64,000 bases of DNA from Luteococcus sanguinis (GTDB lineage: Bacteria; Actinomycetota; Actinomycetes; Propionibacteriales; Propionibacteriaceae), in assembly GCF_039527675.1 (NCBI RefSeq), contig NZ_BAAAKI010000004.1, positions 62,001-126,000 of the forward strand. The letters are read 5' to 3'. Positions 18,571-28,528 of the stretch are shown piece by piece. The notes beneath the pieces are model-generated. The model did no database searches. It worked only from the letters and a program-made list of their open reading frames with translations, and was not told the origin of the DNA. The translations under genes were made by a program, and so were the position numbers. Every line of letters begins with the position of its first letter. Position 1 is the first letter of the stretch.

Positions 18571-19710
18571 TTACTTGTCGAGGTCGCCGATCGTCCAACC
18601 CAGTGAGGCCACCACGAGGTCGACCCATTCCAGCGGGCAGCCCGCCAGCGCCACCTCGAGCGCCTGCGCGTTCGCGAAGGAGGGGGTGCGCAGGTGGACG
18701 CGCCATGGTGTCCGCTCGGCCCGCGAGACGATGTGGAAACCCGCTGGCCCCCAGGGCGCCTCGAGGGCGAGGTAGGCCTCCGCGTCGGGCAGCTTGATGA
18801 TCTTCGCCAGCTGGGTCGCGATGGGCCCGTCCAGCGCGGGTAGCGCGGCAGCGCAGGCCCGGATCAGAAGGCTGACGGTGCGAAGATCAGCGACCAGTTG
18901 GTGCAGGCGCGCGATGGCGCTGCCGGAACTGGTCACCGGTGTGGTGTTCAATGCTTCCGGATGGGCTGAATCTGTGTGCAATGACGCATAGGCGAGTGCC
19001 GATGTCTGGCTGCGGAGGTCTCGGCCAAGGCCAGCCGCACGAGCGACCGGACCGCCCAAACCCAATTGCTCGACCATGGCGGCGTCGAGGATGCCCACGC
19101 CGTCGGGGAATGAATCGATGTGGGCATCGAGTGCCGGAAGAAAATGGTCAATGGCCTGAACCCAGCCCAACAGCGCTGACACCCATTTGTCGTCCACGTC
19201 TGCCGCCATCCCACCCAGGCGGGTGAGCATCGGGTGGACACGATTGCCAGACCAGTCGAGCATCAACTCACGCCCAGTTCCTCGTGCGCGCAAAATGTCA
19301 ACGGTGAGTCGTTCATCGTTGGCTCGATGTGCCACCCAGGACAGGTGCGCCAAAAGGCATGCTGCGGTGGAGAACTCGGCCAGGAGCGTGCGCAACATCG
19401 TGGCCCGCGGTGACGCCACGAGCCCCATCAGGTGCTCGGCGGTGATCGCCAGACCGATTTCCCCGTGGGCGGGGGTCTGCCAGTCATGGCGATCGGCAAG
19501 CATGAGTACCTGGCGGTAGTCGCGCACCTCGAACAGTTTCTCGGCGCCGCGGTGGCTGAATCCCGGCTGAACGCGTGCCTTGGTCAGGGTGCCCGAGTCG
19601 ACCGCCGCATCCACGAGCACCAGTCCCACGCGCGTTGGGTGGTTGTCCCCAAGGTCTATCGGGTGGGCATTCGGCAGCTCCCGGCCGAGGTCTCCGATGG
19701 TGATCAGCAC
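18571..19710 (-). CDS. Solitary divergent NuoD-like (complex I 49-kDa / hydrogenase large-subunit fold) protein
   Basis: A 379-residue protein. Two regions align by eye with NADH:quinone oxidoreductase subunit D: GFSHRGAEKLFEVRDYRQ with the following RHDWQTP (NuoD: HRG.EK..E.RTY.Q, then R.DY..), and the C-terminal EAPWGPAGFHIVSR plus TPSFANAQALE and LGWTIGDLDK (NuoD: EAP.GE.G.Y.VSDG, AP.F.NLQ, ASLD...G..DR). The quinone-site Tyr of NuoD appears as Trp in DW. No other nuo gene is near. I chose the GTG at 19710, 6 bp after a TACACT box; the frame extends upstream without support. Function unknown. Confidence 0.65.
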   Translation of the reverse strand: MLITIGDLGRELPNAHPIDLGDNHPTRVGLVLVDAAVDSGTLTKARVQPGFSHRGAEKLFEVRDYRQVLMLADRHDWQTPAHGEIGLAITAEHLMGLVASPRATMLRTLLAEFSTAACLLAHLSWVAHRANDERLTVDILRARGTGRELMLDWSGNRVHPMLTRLGGMAADVDDKWVSALLGWVQAIDHFLPALDAHIDSFPDGVGILDAAMVEQLGLGGPVARAAGLGRDLRSQTSALAYASLHTDSAHPEALNTTPVTSSGSAIARLHQLVADLRTVSLLIRACAAALPALDGPIATQLAKIIKLPDAEAYLALEAPWGPAGFHIVSRAERTPWRVHLRTPSFANAQALEVALAGCPLEWVDLVVASLGWTIGDLDK

Positions 19711-19716
19711 GGGCCA

Positions 19717-19722
19717 AGTGTA
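19717..19722 (-). promoter_or_regulatory. -10 box TACACT, 6 bp before the NuoD-like start
   Basis: Supports the GTG at 19710 as start and a leaderless transcript divergent from lsr2. Confidence 0.5.
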
Positions 19723-19890
19723 GGCCCGAATCCGGGAGCCTCTGGAACTCTTCTGACGCTCATTCCGCGGGCGCATTTGGCACAGCTGGCGAAATGACCA
19801 GCCTTCCTTGTTCCGGTGAGGGCCGTGATTCCGTTACTGTTGGGGGCGACAGAAACCCCATTTCTTGGATGGACTGGAAAGGTGGAACAT

Positions 19891-20208
19891 ATGGCACAGC
19901 GTGTGCACATCGTTCTCGAGGACGACATTGACGGTTCGCAGGCGGCCGAGACCGTGAGTTTTGCGCTGGATGGCGTGAGCTACGAGATGGATCTCTCGGA
20001 AGAGAATGCCGAGAAGCTCCGCAACGAGATGGCTGTCTGGGTTGCGCACGCGCGCCGTGTCGGTGGCCGGAAGGCGGCGGGCCGCAAGGCCAAGGCTGGT
20101 TCCGCGAATGACATTCGCGCGTGGGCGATTGACCAGGGCATGAAGGTCAGCGCCCGCGGTCGGGTCAGTGCCGAGGTGCGCGAGGCCTACGAGAAGGCGA
20201 ATTCCTGA
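19891..20208 (+). CDS. lsr2: Lsr2 nucleoid-associated protein
   Basis: A 105-residue H-NS-like protein of actinomycetes. The N-terminal half (MAQRVHIVLEDDIDGSQAAETVSFALDG region) is the dimerisation domain; the C-terminal half (NDIRAWAIDQGMKVSARGRVSAEV) is the DNA-binding domain with the RGR motif that enters the minor groove of AT-rich DNA. It silences horizontally acquired genes. AAAGGTGG precedes the ATG; a TACTGT -10 box at 19835-19840 gives a ~45-nt leader. The stop codon abuts the assembly gap. Confidence 0.95.
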   Translation: MAQRVHIVLEDDIDGSQAAETVSFALDGVSYEMDLSEENAEKLRNEMAVWVAHARRVGGRKAAGRKAKAGSANDIRAWAIDQGMKVSARGRVSAEVREAYEKANS

Positions 20209-20248
20209 NNNNNNNNNNNNNNNNNNNNNNNNNNNNNNNNNNNNNNNN
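20209..20248. other. Assembly gap (40 N)
   Basis: Forty undetermined bases directly after the lsr2 stop, probably a scaffold join or an unresolved hairpin/terminator. The lsr2-clpC order is also found in mycobacteria, so the join is plausible. Confidence 0.99.
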
Positions 20249-20389
20249 CGGCGGCGAACGGACCGCCTCGGGCGGGAACAGCCCGACCCTCGCCCGCGTT
20301 ATTAGACTTGACGCATTCGCACCGCACCGCCCCCCGGGTGGCTGCGAGGCGCAGACCAGGCCGCAAGGCCTGCAACCGAGGAGTATCCA

Positions 20390-22930
<2,541 letters not shown>

Positions 22931-22944
22931 TCCAGACGCACGAA

Positions 22945-22975
22945 GAGGGCGCCCCCACTGGGGGCGCCCTCTTTT
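22945..22975 (+). terminator. Intrinsic terminator of clpC
   Basis: Perfect 12-bp stem GAGGGCGCCCCC/GGGGGCGCCCTC, 3-base loop, followed by TTTT. It lies 14 bp past the clpC stop. Confidence 0.92.
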
Positions 22976-23004
22976 CGTCGTCCGGGTCCCGGTGACCGGG
23001 CGGC

Positions 23005-24006
23005 TCAGCCGGCGAGAGCGTACTTGCCGATCAGCAGCACGACCATCGCGAGCAGCACCAGCCCATTCCACAGCCAGGTGCGGTCGGGGCCACCGGCATT
23101 GGCCTGGCGTACCGCCCGCGCGTCCAACCAGGCGACCAGGATGCCGACGACGAAGCCACCGGCGTGGGCCTGCCATGCGATGCCAGGGATCAGCAGCGGA
23201 ATGGCCGCGTTGATGGCGAGGATGAACCACAGCTGTTGGGTGGACTGGCCGACCAGCCGCTGCAGCACGAGCAGGGCGCCGAACAGTCCGAAGACCGCAC
23301 CGGAGGCGCCGACGACCCGGGTGAACCACAGGTCGCCGCCCGCCGGCGCGAGCAGGATGAAGGCGGTGCCGCCGCCGATGGCGGCCAGCAGGTACAGCGC
23401 GGCGAAGCGAGCCCGGCCGAGCGCGCCCTCGATCGCCTGGCCGACGGCCCACAACGCCCACATGTTGAACAGGATGTGGGTGATGGCGGTCGGGGAGTGG
23501 GCGAACGCGGACGTGATGATGCGCCAGGGCTGCGTGCTGGCCTGGACGGGTGTCATCGCCACGGCTTCGTATACGCCCGCCACCAACATCTCACCCAGCC
23601 ACACCAGGACGCAGATGGCGGCGATCGACATCGTCACCACCGGCTGCTCGCGTCGGCGGACGACCTGCGCGCGGGGCTGGGGGACGGGTGCCTGCTGGCT
23701 CGCCGCCGACCCGGCGACAGGCGGACCCCAGTTCGTCCAGCCGGATGGCAGCTGTTCGCCCTGGGAGGGGTGGGGCTGGCCGTACGTGGGTTGTCCGTAC
23801 GTGGGTTGTCCGTACGTGGGCTGGCCGTGCGTGGGTTGGCCGTAGGTGGGCTGGCCGTACGTGGGCTGGCCGTACGGGTGCGCCTCGTGGCTGGGCGAGC
23901 CGGTGGCTGGCTGCTGGCTGTAGGTGGGCTGGGTGGGCGCTTCCCAGGAGTCGGGGCGCGACCAAGGGTTGCGCTCGTCGCCGGAGGGCTGCTGCTCGTT
24001 CGTCAC
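23005..24006 (-). CDS. Rhomboid-family intramembrane serine protease with YGQPT-repeat N-terminus
   Basis: A 333-residue protein. Residues 1-125 are cytoplasmic, Pro/Gln/Tyr-rich, with seven tandem pentapeptides (YGQPT type, residues 45-79). The rhomboid domain follows with ~6 TM helices: the catalytic Ser in GASGAVFGLFG and the catalytic His in QAHAGGFVVG. Such enzymes cleave TM segments of membrane proteins; substrates unknown. The GTG start follows a TAGTCT box by 6 bp and overlaps the stop of an upstream LuxR-like remnant. Convergent with clpC. Confidence 0.9.
   Translation of the reverse strand: MTNEQQPSGDERNPWSRPDSWEAPTQPTYSQQPATGSPSHEAHPYGQPTYGQPTYGQPTHGQPTYGQPTYGQPTYGQPHPSQGEQLPSGWTNWGPPVAGSAASQQAPVPQPRAQVVRRREQPVVTMSIAAICVLVWLGEMLVAGVYEAVAMTPVQASTQPWRIITSAFAHSPTAITHILFNMWALWAVGQAIEGALGRARFAALYLLAAIGGGTAFILLAPAGGDLWFTRVVGASGAVFGLFGALLVLQRLVGQSTQQLWFILAINAAIPLLIPGIAWQAHAGGFVVGILVAWLDARAVRQANAGGPDRTWLWNGLVLLAMVVLLIGKYALAG
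23770..23874 (-). repeat. Seven 15-bp tandem repeats encoding YGQP(T/H)
   Basis: In-frame array of (T/C)ACGG.CAGCCCAC.-type units inside the rhomboid gene. Near-identical DNA in several units suggests recent slippage or recombination. Confidence 0.9.
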
Positions 24007-24123
24007 CCCACCAGACTACGGGTGGGGTCCAGAACCCAGACCAGGCCAGCGTGGTGCGCCATGATCGCGAGCTGCACCTGGTCTGACTGGTCCAGCTTGG
24101 TCACGATGTGGCATGACGTGCGC
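24003..24123 (-). pseudogene. Remnant of a LuxR-family (HTH) response regulator C-terminus
   Basis: In the ~120 bp between the kinase gene and the rhomboid gene, one minus-strand frame reads HIVTKLDQSDQVQLAIMAHH then AGLVW before stopping. This matches the last two helices of LuxR/NarL HTH domains in actinomycete response regulators (pattern H...TKLD..DR.QL.I.A...GLV). No receiver domain or start codon is attached, so only the 3' ~25-35 codons survive. The stop TGA overlaps the rhomboid GTG start. Confidence 0.5.
24013..24018 (-). promoter_or_regulatory. -10 box TAGTCT, 6 bp before rhomboid start
   Basis: It lies inside the LuxR remnant; implies a leaderless transcript of the rhomboid gene. 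Confidence 0.5.
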
Positions 24124-24129
24124 CGCGCG

Positions 24130-24678
24130 TCATGCCCGCACGGCCGCGGCCTGCGGGACGGACGTTGACCTCCGGCGGAAGACCACGTCTGCCAGCTCCT
24201 GGGGGCGATCGCGGCGCCAGTGCGCCTGTTCCTGTGCGGCCCAGACATCCCACCAGGCGTCGAAGCCGCCCTGGTCGCGGGCCAGCGCGACGCGCTTGCG
24301 GGTGGTGGCGTCCAGATCCAGCCAGATGGACCAGTCCGCCAGCCGGTGGGAGGCGGGGGTGATCGCACCGCAGCCCTCGATGACCATCGGCCGGGAGGGG
24401 TCGAGTTCCACCCATTCCCGGACCCTCGAGGTGGTCCAGTCCCAGCGCGGGAAACCCGGACGCACGTCGCGCAGCACTTGGTCGCAGACGATTCGCGAGG
24501 CTTCGGCCAGCCCATGCCAGCCGGGGTAGAAGTCTTCCAGGTGCACCACCTGCACCGGGCCGACTGGCCCCCGGCCCAGCCGCTCGGCCAGCTGCGCGGC
24601 GAAGGTCGTCTTGCCCGCGCCCGAACCACCATCGACCAAGATCCGCAGCGGGGGATGGGTCAGACGCCGATGGCTCAT
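24130..24678 (-). CDS. P-loop kinase of the uridine-kinase-like type, last gene of the riboswitch operon
   Basis: A 182-residue protein with Walker A DGGSGAGKTTFAAQLAERLG near residue 16 and HLEDFYPGWHGL, resembling the DxFY substrate loop of uridine/pantothenate-type kinases; a basic lid segment (TTRKRVALARD) follows. It would phosphorylate a small molecule in the cytoplasm. Its ATG overlaps the ecfT stop by 4 bp, so it is co-translated with a thiamine-pathway importer; a role in phosphorylating the imported compound is an inference. I do not recognise a named family member. Confidence 0.7.
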   Translation of the reverse strand: MSHRRLTHPPLRILVDGGSGAGKTTFAAQLAERLGRGPVGPVQVVHLEDFYPGWHGLAEASRIVCDQVLRDVRPGFPRWDWTTSRVREWVELDPSRPMVIEGCGAITPASHRLADWSIWLDLDATTRKRVALARDQGGFDAWWDVWAAQEQAHWRRDRPQELADVVFRRRSTSVPQAAAVRA

Positions 24679-25442
24679 GAGAAGACCGTCCACAAGGTCC
24701 CGGCCCGCACCGCGGCCCCGACCGCCAGCACCCCGATCGCGATCGAGATCCCCGTCGCCACGGCGTCCGCCATCCCGACCCGGGACGGACGGGCCCACGA
24801 CCGCACAACCCCCGGGGCCCCGAAGCCCCGGGCCTCCATCGCGGTCGCCAACCGGGTGCCGCGCCGGATCGCGACCACCAGCAGCGCGAAGCTCATCGTG
24901 GCCCAGCGGCGCAGCCGTCCGGCGTCCCCCAGACCGCGGGCGCGGCGGGCCTGCTCGATGGCACGCCAGTCGGCCTGGAGGAGCCCGAGCATCCGGAAGG
25001 CGGCCAGGGTGCCGAGGACGAACCGAGCCGGCAGCCGCAGCACCTGCGCCAGGCCGTCGGCCAGCCGGGTCGCGTCCATGCCGCCCAGCAGAGCCACGGC
25101 CGGGGTCGCCAGTGCGAAGACGCGGACGAACATGGCCAGGGCCAGCCAGCAGGAGTGCTCGGAGATCGTGGCCGGGCCCCAGTGCCACAAGACGCGACCG
25201 CCCACCTCGCCGTAGAGCAGCATGCTGACCGCGCCCAGGGGCGCCAGCAGGAACAGTGGTGCCAGTCTGCGGGCCAGCCAGCCGGGACGGACGCCCGCTG
25301 CCAGCAGGACGACCAACTCCAGCACCAGGCCGACGGTTGCGCTGACCCAGTCGACCGAGACCACCAGGCCAAGACCCACCAGCACGGCGCACACCAGCCG
25401 GACCGCGGGGTTCACGCGCTCGATCGGTCGCAGCCCGTTCAT
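24675..25442 (-). CDS. ECF transporter T component (YkoC-like)
   Basis: A 255-residue integral membrane protein, about six TM helices, linking the S component to the ATPases. It has the two Ala-Arg-Gly coupling motifs of EcfT: EQARRARGLG and MEARGFGAPG, which insert into the ATPase grooves. It overlaps the ATPase gene upstream and the kinase gene downstream by 4 bp each. Grouping with a YkoE-like S component and a TPP riboswitch points to hydroxymethylpyrimidine/thiamine uptake. Confidence 0.88.
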   Translation of the reverse strand: MNGLRPIERVNPAVRLVCAVLVGLGLVVSVDWVSATVGLVLELVVLLAAGVRPGWLARRLAPLFLLAPLGAVSMLLYGEVGGRVLWHWGPATISEHSCWLALAMFVRVFALATPAVALLGGMDATRLADGLAQVLRLPARFVLGTLAAFRMLGLLQADWRAIEQARRARGLGDAGRLRRWATMSFALLVVAIRRGTRLATAMEARGFGAPGVVRSWARPSRVGMADAVATGISIAIGVLAVGAAVRAGTLWTVFS

Positions 25443-26977
25443 GCGGCGCCCATCTCGATCCGGTGCTGGCCCAGGGTGGCGATGAAGTCGGCATCGTGGG
25501 TCACCGAGACGACGGCGCTGCCACCTTCCACCAGCGCGCGAACCAGGTCGGTCATCGCCAGCCAGGTGTTGCGGTCCTGGCCGAAGGTGGGTTCGTCCAG
25601 GAAGACCACGCGTGGCGCGGTGACCAGCACGGTGGCGACGCTGAGGCGGCGCTTCTCACCGCCCGAGAGCGTGAAGGGGTTCACGCCACGCAACTCGTCC
25701 AACCGCAGCAGGGCCAGCACCTCGTCCACGCGTTCGGTGATGCGGCCCTCGTCCCAGGGGCCCGGACCAGCGGCGGCCAGCGCGCGGAGGCCGACGGCCA
25801 CCTCGTCGTCCACCCTGGCTGCGACGAACTGGTGCTCCGGGTTCTGGAACACGGTCCCCATCCGGGTCAGCAGGTCGGTGGAGGCCCAGCTGGCCGGGTC
25901 GTCCATGCGCGGACGAACACCGCGGCGCAAGAGACGGCGCGGTGGCTGGTCGGGGCACAGCCCGGGCGCCGCCACCACCCTCCCCCCGAGGGCGGGCAGG
26001 AGCCCGGCGAGGGTGAGGGCGAGCGTGGACTTGCCGATTCCATTGGGTCCGGTGACCATCGTCGAGGTCGCATCCGGAATGACCACCTGCAGCCCGCTGC
26101 GGGCCGGGGCGCCGGCCAGGTGTCCGATGGTCAGGTCGCGCCCTTCCAGCAAGGCGGTGTTGGAGGGCGACACGATGTTGGAGGGCGGCGCGGTGGTGGA
26201 GGGGGCAGCCGTGATCGGCCCTGGCTGGAGCGGTTGGGGCAGCGGTGCTCCCGGCACCCACACCCCGGCGTCCAGCAGGTCCTCACGGTGCCTGTCAAAG
26301 ACCTGGGTCGGAGATCCGTCGGCCAGCACCCCTCCGCCGGCGGCGAGCACGACGACCCGGTCGACGAGATGCGCCCACACCTCGACGCGGTGCTCCACCA
26401 CGACGAGCGTGGTCCCGCGGTTGGCGACCAGGCGTCCCACGGCCTCGGTCACCTCACCGACGCCGGTGGGGTCGAGGTTGGCCGTCGGCTCGTCCAGCAG
26501 CAGCACGCCGGGGAGCATTGCCAGGGCGCCGGCCAGGGCCAGGCGCTGCTTCTGGCCACCAGACAGGTGGGAGGTGCTGCGATCGAGCGGGACCTCCAAT
26601 CCCACGGCCGCCAGCGACTCGTCGACCCGGCGCCAGGTCTCTTCCGCGCCGACGCCCAGGTTCTCGCAACCGAAGGCCACGTCGTCCCCGACTCGTTCCA
26701 GGACGACCTGGGAATCAGGGTCCTGCATCAGCAGACCAACGCGACCCCGCTGACGGGTCGGGTGGCGTCCCTCGACCAGCAACTGGCCCTGCTCGGTGCC
26801 CTCGTCCGGGCCGCCGAGCACCCCGCCGAGGGCGTGCAACAGCGTCGACTTGCCGGCGCCGGACGCGCCCAGCAGCAGCACCCGCTCGCCGGACTCGATG
26901 TCCAGGTCAAGCCCGCGGACTGCCCAGTCGTCCCGGCCGGCATGGCGCCAACCCCAGTCGCGCGCCGTCAGACGCAC
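25439..26977 (-). CDS. Fused double ABC ATPase of an ECF transporter (YkoD-like)
   Basis: A 512-residue protein with two complete ABC ATPase domains. Domain 1: Walker A GASGAGKST (~40), signature LSGGQKQRL, Walker B VLLLDEPTANLD. Domain 2: Walker A GPNGIGKST, signature LSGGEKRRLS, Walker B VVFLDEPTFGQD. A Ser/Pro/Asn linker with short repeats joins them. It replaces the separate EcfA/EcfA' pair. It overlaps the T-component start by 4 bp and follows the S component after 4 bp. Confidence 0.93.
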   Translation of the reverse strand: MRLTARDWGWRHAGRDDWAVRGLDLDIESGERVLLLGASGAGKSTLLHALGGVLGGPDEGTEQGQLLVEGRHPTRQRGRVGLLMQDPDSQVVLERVGDDVAFGCENLGVGAEETWRRVDESLAAVGLEVPLDRSTSHLSGGQKQRLALAGALAMLPGVLLLDEPTANLDPTGVGEVTEAVGRLVANRGTTLVVVEHRVEVWAHLVDRVVVLAAGGGVLADGSPTQVFDRHREDLLDAGVWVPGAPLPQPLQPGPITAAPSTTAPPSNIVSPSNTALLEGRDLTIGHLAGAPARSGLQVVIPDATSTMVTGPNGIGKSTLALTLAGLLPALGGRVVAAPGLCPDQPPRRLLRRGVRPRMDDPASWASTDLLTRMGTVFQNPEHQFVAARVDDEVAVGLRALAAAGPGPWDEGRITERVDEVLALLRLDELRGVNPFTLSGGEKRRLSVATVLVTAPRVVFLDEPTFGQDRNTWLAMTDLVRALVEGGSAVVSVTHDADFIATLGQHRIEMGAA

Positions 26978-26981
26978 CGGT

Positions 26982-27605
26982 TCATGCCTCGCGGCCGGAC
27001 GGGAAGCGCGAGAGCACGCCGGTGCGGGCGAGGGCGCGGGTGAGCACCCACGACAGGGCGCCCGCCAGCAGGGCTCCGGAGATGATGAGGCAGACCAGGT
27101 AGGTGATGTTGAAGCCGAGGCTCATCGCGTGGTTGCCCAGCCCGAACTCGAGAATCCAGGCACCGACGCCGGCGCCGGCGCCGGCCAGCATCGCAACCGG
27201 CAGCCGCCAGGCGCGGTACAGGAAGAGCGCGAAGACCAGCTCGGCGCCGAAGCCTTGCGCCAGACCCGACCACAACGTGGAGATGCCCCACTTGTTGCCC
27301 GGCAGCACCGAGACGGTCGCGGCCAGCACCTCAACGAGCATCGCGGCGCCCGGCTTGCGGATGATCAGCCCGCCGAGCGGGCCGCCGATCAGCCACACGC
27401 CGACGATCAGTCCGCCCAGGCCGGGGAGAACGGCCGACAGGGGGTCGAACAGGTTGGCGCCGGTGTAGTTGAAGGCGATGAAGATGAGTCCAACGGCGAT
27501 GCCGAGGACGGCCGCGACGACGATGTCGACGACCCGCCAGCCGGAGCTGGAGTGCAGCGCCGTGGTCTCGTCCGCTGCTGCGGTGGTGCGGGTGGTGGTG
27601 CTCAT
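26982..27605 (-). CDS. ykoE: ECF transporter S component, YkoE-like (hydroxymethylpyrimidine/thiamine)
   Basis: A 207-residue membrane protein of 5-6 TM helices that binds the substrate. It matches YkoE by size, the pattern of TM segments (VDIVVAAVLGIAVGLIF; WGISTLWSGLAQGFGAELVF) and by gene order S-A-T. The start at 27605 is preferred because AAAGGG lies 9 bp upstream; the frame extends 18 residues further into the leader. It is the first gene after a TPP riboswitch, so it should be off when thiamine pyrophosphate is plentiful. Confidence 0.88.
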   Translation of the reverse strand: MSTTTRTTAAADETTALHSSSGWRVVDIVVAAVLGIAVGLIFIAFNYTGANLFDPLSAVLPGLGGLIVGVWLIGGPLGGLIIRKPGAAMLVEVLAATVSVLPGNKWGISTLWSGLAQGFGAELVFALFLYRAWRLPVAMLAGAGAGVGAWILEFGLGNHAMSLGFNITYLVCLIISGALLAGALSWVLTRALARTGVLSRFPSGREA

Positions 27606-27665
27606 GTCAGTGCCCTTTCCGTGGGTGGGGGGCACGGGTGGTGGACCGACTTGGTCCACGTGAGA

Positions 27666-27754
27666 TTGCCTCCCTGCGCTGGCATGACCCAGATCAGGTT
27701 CGACGGTCGAAGGCGCTGGCCTTCCTCTCAGCCCGGTGCTCCGGACTCCCGTGT
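27666..27754 (-). promoter_or_regulatory. TPP riboswitch (THI element)
   Basis: Reading on the minus strand: ACACGGGAG, then GGGCTGAGAGG at about 27725-27735, then AACCTGATCTGGGTCATGCC and the closing GCGCAGGGAGGCAA. These are the conserved J2-4/P4-P5 elements of the thiamine-pyrophosphate aptamer. It lies ~60 bp upstream of the ykoE-like gene and would reduce its expression when TPP binds. Confidence 0.95.
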
Positions 27755-27912
27755 TCGTCGTCCAGCATAGGACGCAGAGCAGCTCGCTCGCATCCGTGAC
27801 CGCTCTCGCGCGGCGGTGGTCGCTCCCCGTGATGCAGCTGATGCCCTTGGGTTATCCTGCTGACCCGGAGGGATTGGCTTGGTCCCGTCGCTCAGTGCTG
27901 AGGGGAACCGCA
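27755..27912. promoter_or_regulatory. Divergent promoter region: riboswitch operon (-) and acetyltransferase (+)
   Basis: With the riboswitch this makes the longest gene-free stretch (27606-27912). Minus strand: TATGCT at 27764-27769, 9 bp before the aptamer, is a good -10. Plus strand: TATCCT at 27853-27858 is a -10 with a ~50-nt leader to the acetyltransferase ATG. I see no clear -35 boxes or other operators. Confidence 0.5.
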
Positions 27913-28524
27913 ATGGAACAGCTGACTGCCTTCAAGGCTGACGTCATGCGCACGGGCACCACGCCCAGTGCCGCTGGGGTGGTCAAGGCGTTGGCCAGGA
28001 ACCGGAGCCTTCGGGCCATCGCCGGTGTGCGGGCCTGCCAGGCGCTCTCCCAGATGGGGGGCGCGGGTCGTCTCGGGCTGCCCATGGCGAAGGTGCTGAT
28101 GCGCACCACCACCCACGCGGCAGGCGTCGACATGTCCTGGCGCACCCAGGTGGGCGCCGGACTGGCCCTCACCCATGGCTACGGGACCGTGATCAACCCG
28201 TCCGCGACGATCGGCAACAACGTCACCATCTTCCACGGGGTGACCCTCGGCCAGAGCGACCGGATCGCCGCGGACGGCACCCGGGAGAAGACCGGTGCCC
28301 CCGTGATCGAGGACGAGGTCTGGATCGGCCCCAATGCCGTCGTGGTGGGTCCGGTGCGCATCGGCCGCGGGTCCCGGATCGCGGCGGGCGCCTTCGTGAC
28401 GCGCGATGTCCCGCCCTACAGCCTCGTGGTGGGCAACCCCGCAGAGGTCGTGAAGTCGGGTATCGCTCCCGACGTGGAGAACCCGGCACCGATTGCCGGC
28501 TCCTCGGCGCCGACCGTCCGCTGA
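27913..28524 (+). CDS. Serine acetyltransferase-like hexapeptide-repeat protein
   Basis: A 203-residue protein: ~95 helical residues, then a left-handed beta-helix of hexapeptide repeats (INPSATIGNNVTIFHGVTLG; DEVWIGPNAVVVGPVRIGRG), and a short tail. The catalytic His is in LTHGYGTV. This is the CysE/serine O-acetyltransferase superfamily; the INPSATIG rung is more typical of the CysE-like enzymes that acetylate sugars or other alcohols than of classic CysE, and cysK is not adjacent. The ATG at 27913 has AGGGGAA upstream. Confidence 0.75.
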   Translation: MEQLTAFKADVMRTGTTPSAAGVVKALARNRSLRAIAGVRACQALSQMGGAGRLGLPMAKVLMRTTTHAAGVDMSWRTQVGAGLALTHGYGTVINPSATIGNNVTIFHGVTLGQSDRIAADGTREKTGAPVIEDEVWIGPNAVVVGPVRIGRGSRIAAGAFVTRDVPPYSLVVGNPAEVVKSGIAPDVENPAPIAGSSAPTVR

Positions 28525-28528
28525 GCGG

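Noticed and set aside
20249..20389. Possible ClgR operator before clpC
   Set aside because: I looked for the inverted CGC-type repeats expected for ClgR and found only imperfect GC-rich matches, no better than chance in this DNA; the region holds a TTGACG/TAGACT-like sequence but not correctly spaced.
23770..23874. Repeat array considered as CRISPR
   Set aside because: Units are only 15 bp, contiguous without spacers, in frame, and encode YGQPT.
27736..27912. Upstream extension of the acetyltransferase frame
   Set aside because: It would overlap the TPP aptamer and its promoter, and the added residues do not look like protein; the ATG at 27913 has a ribosome site and starts before the helical domain.
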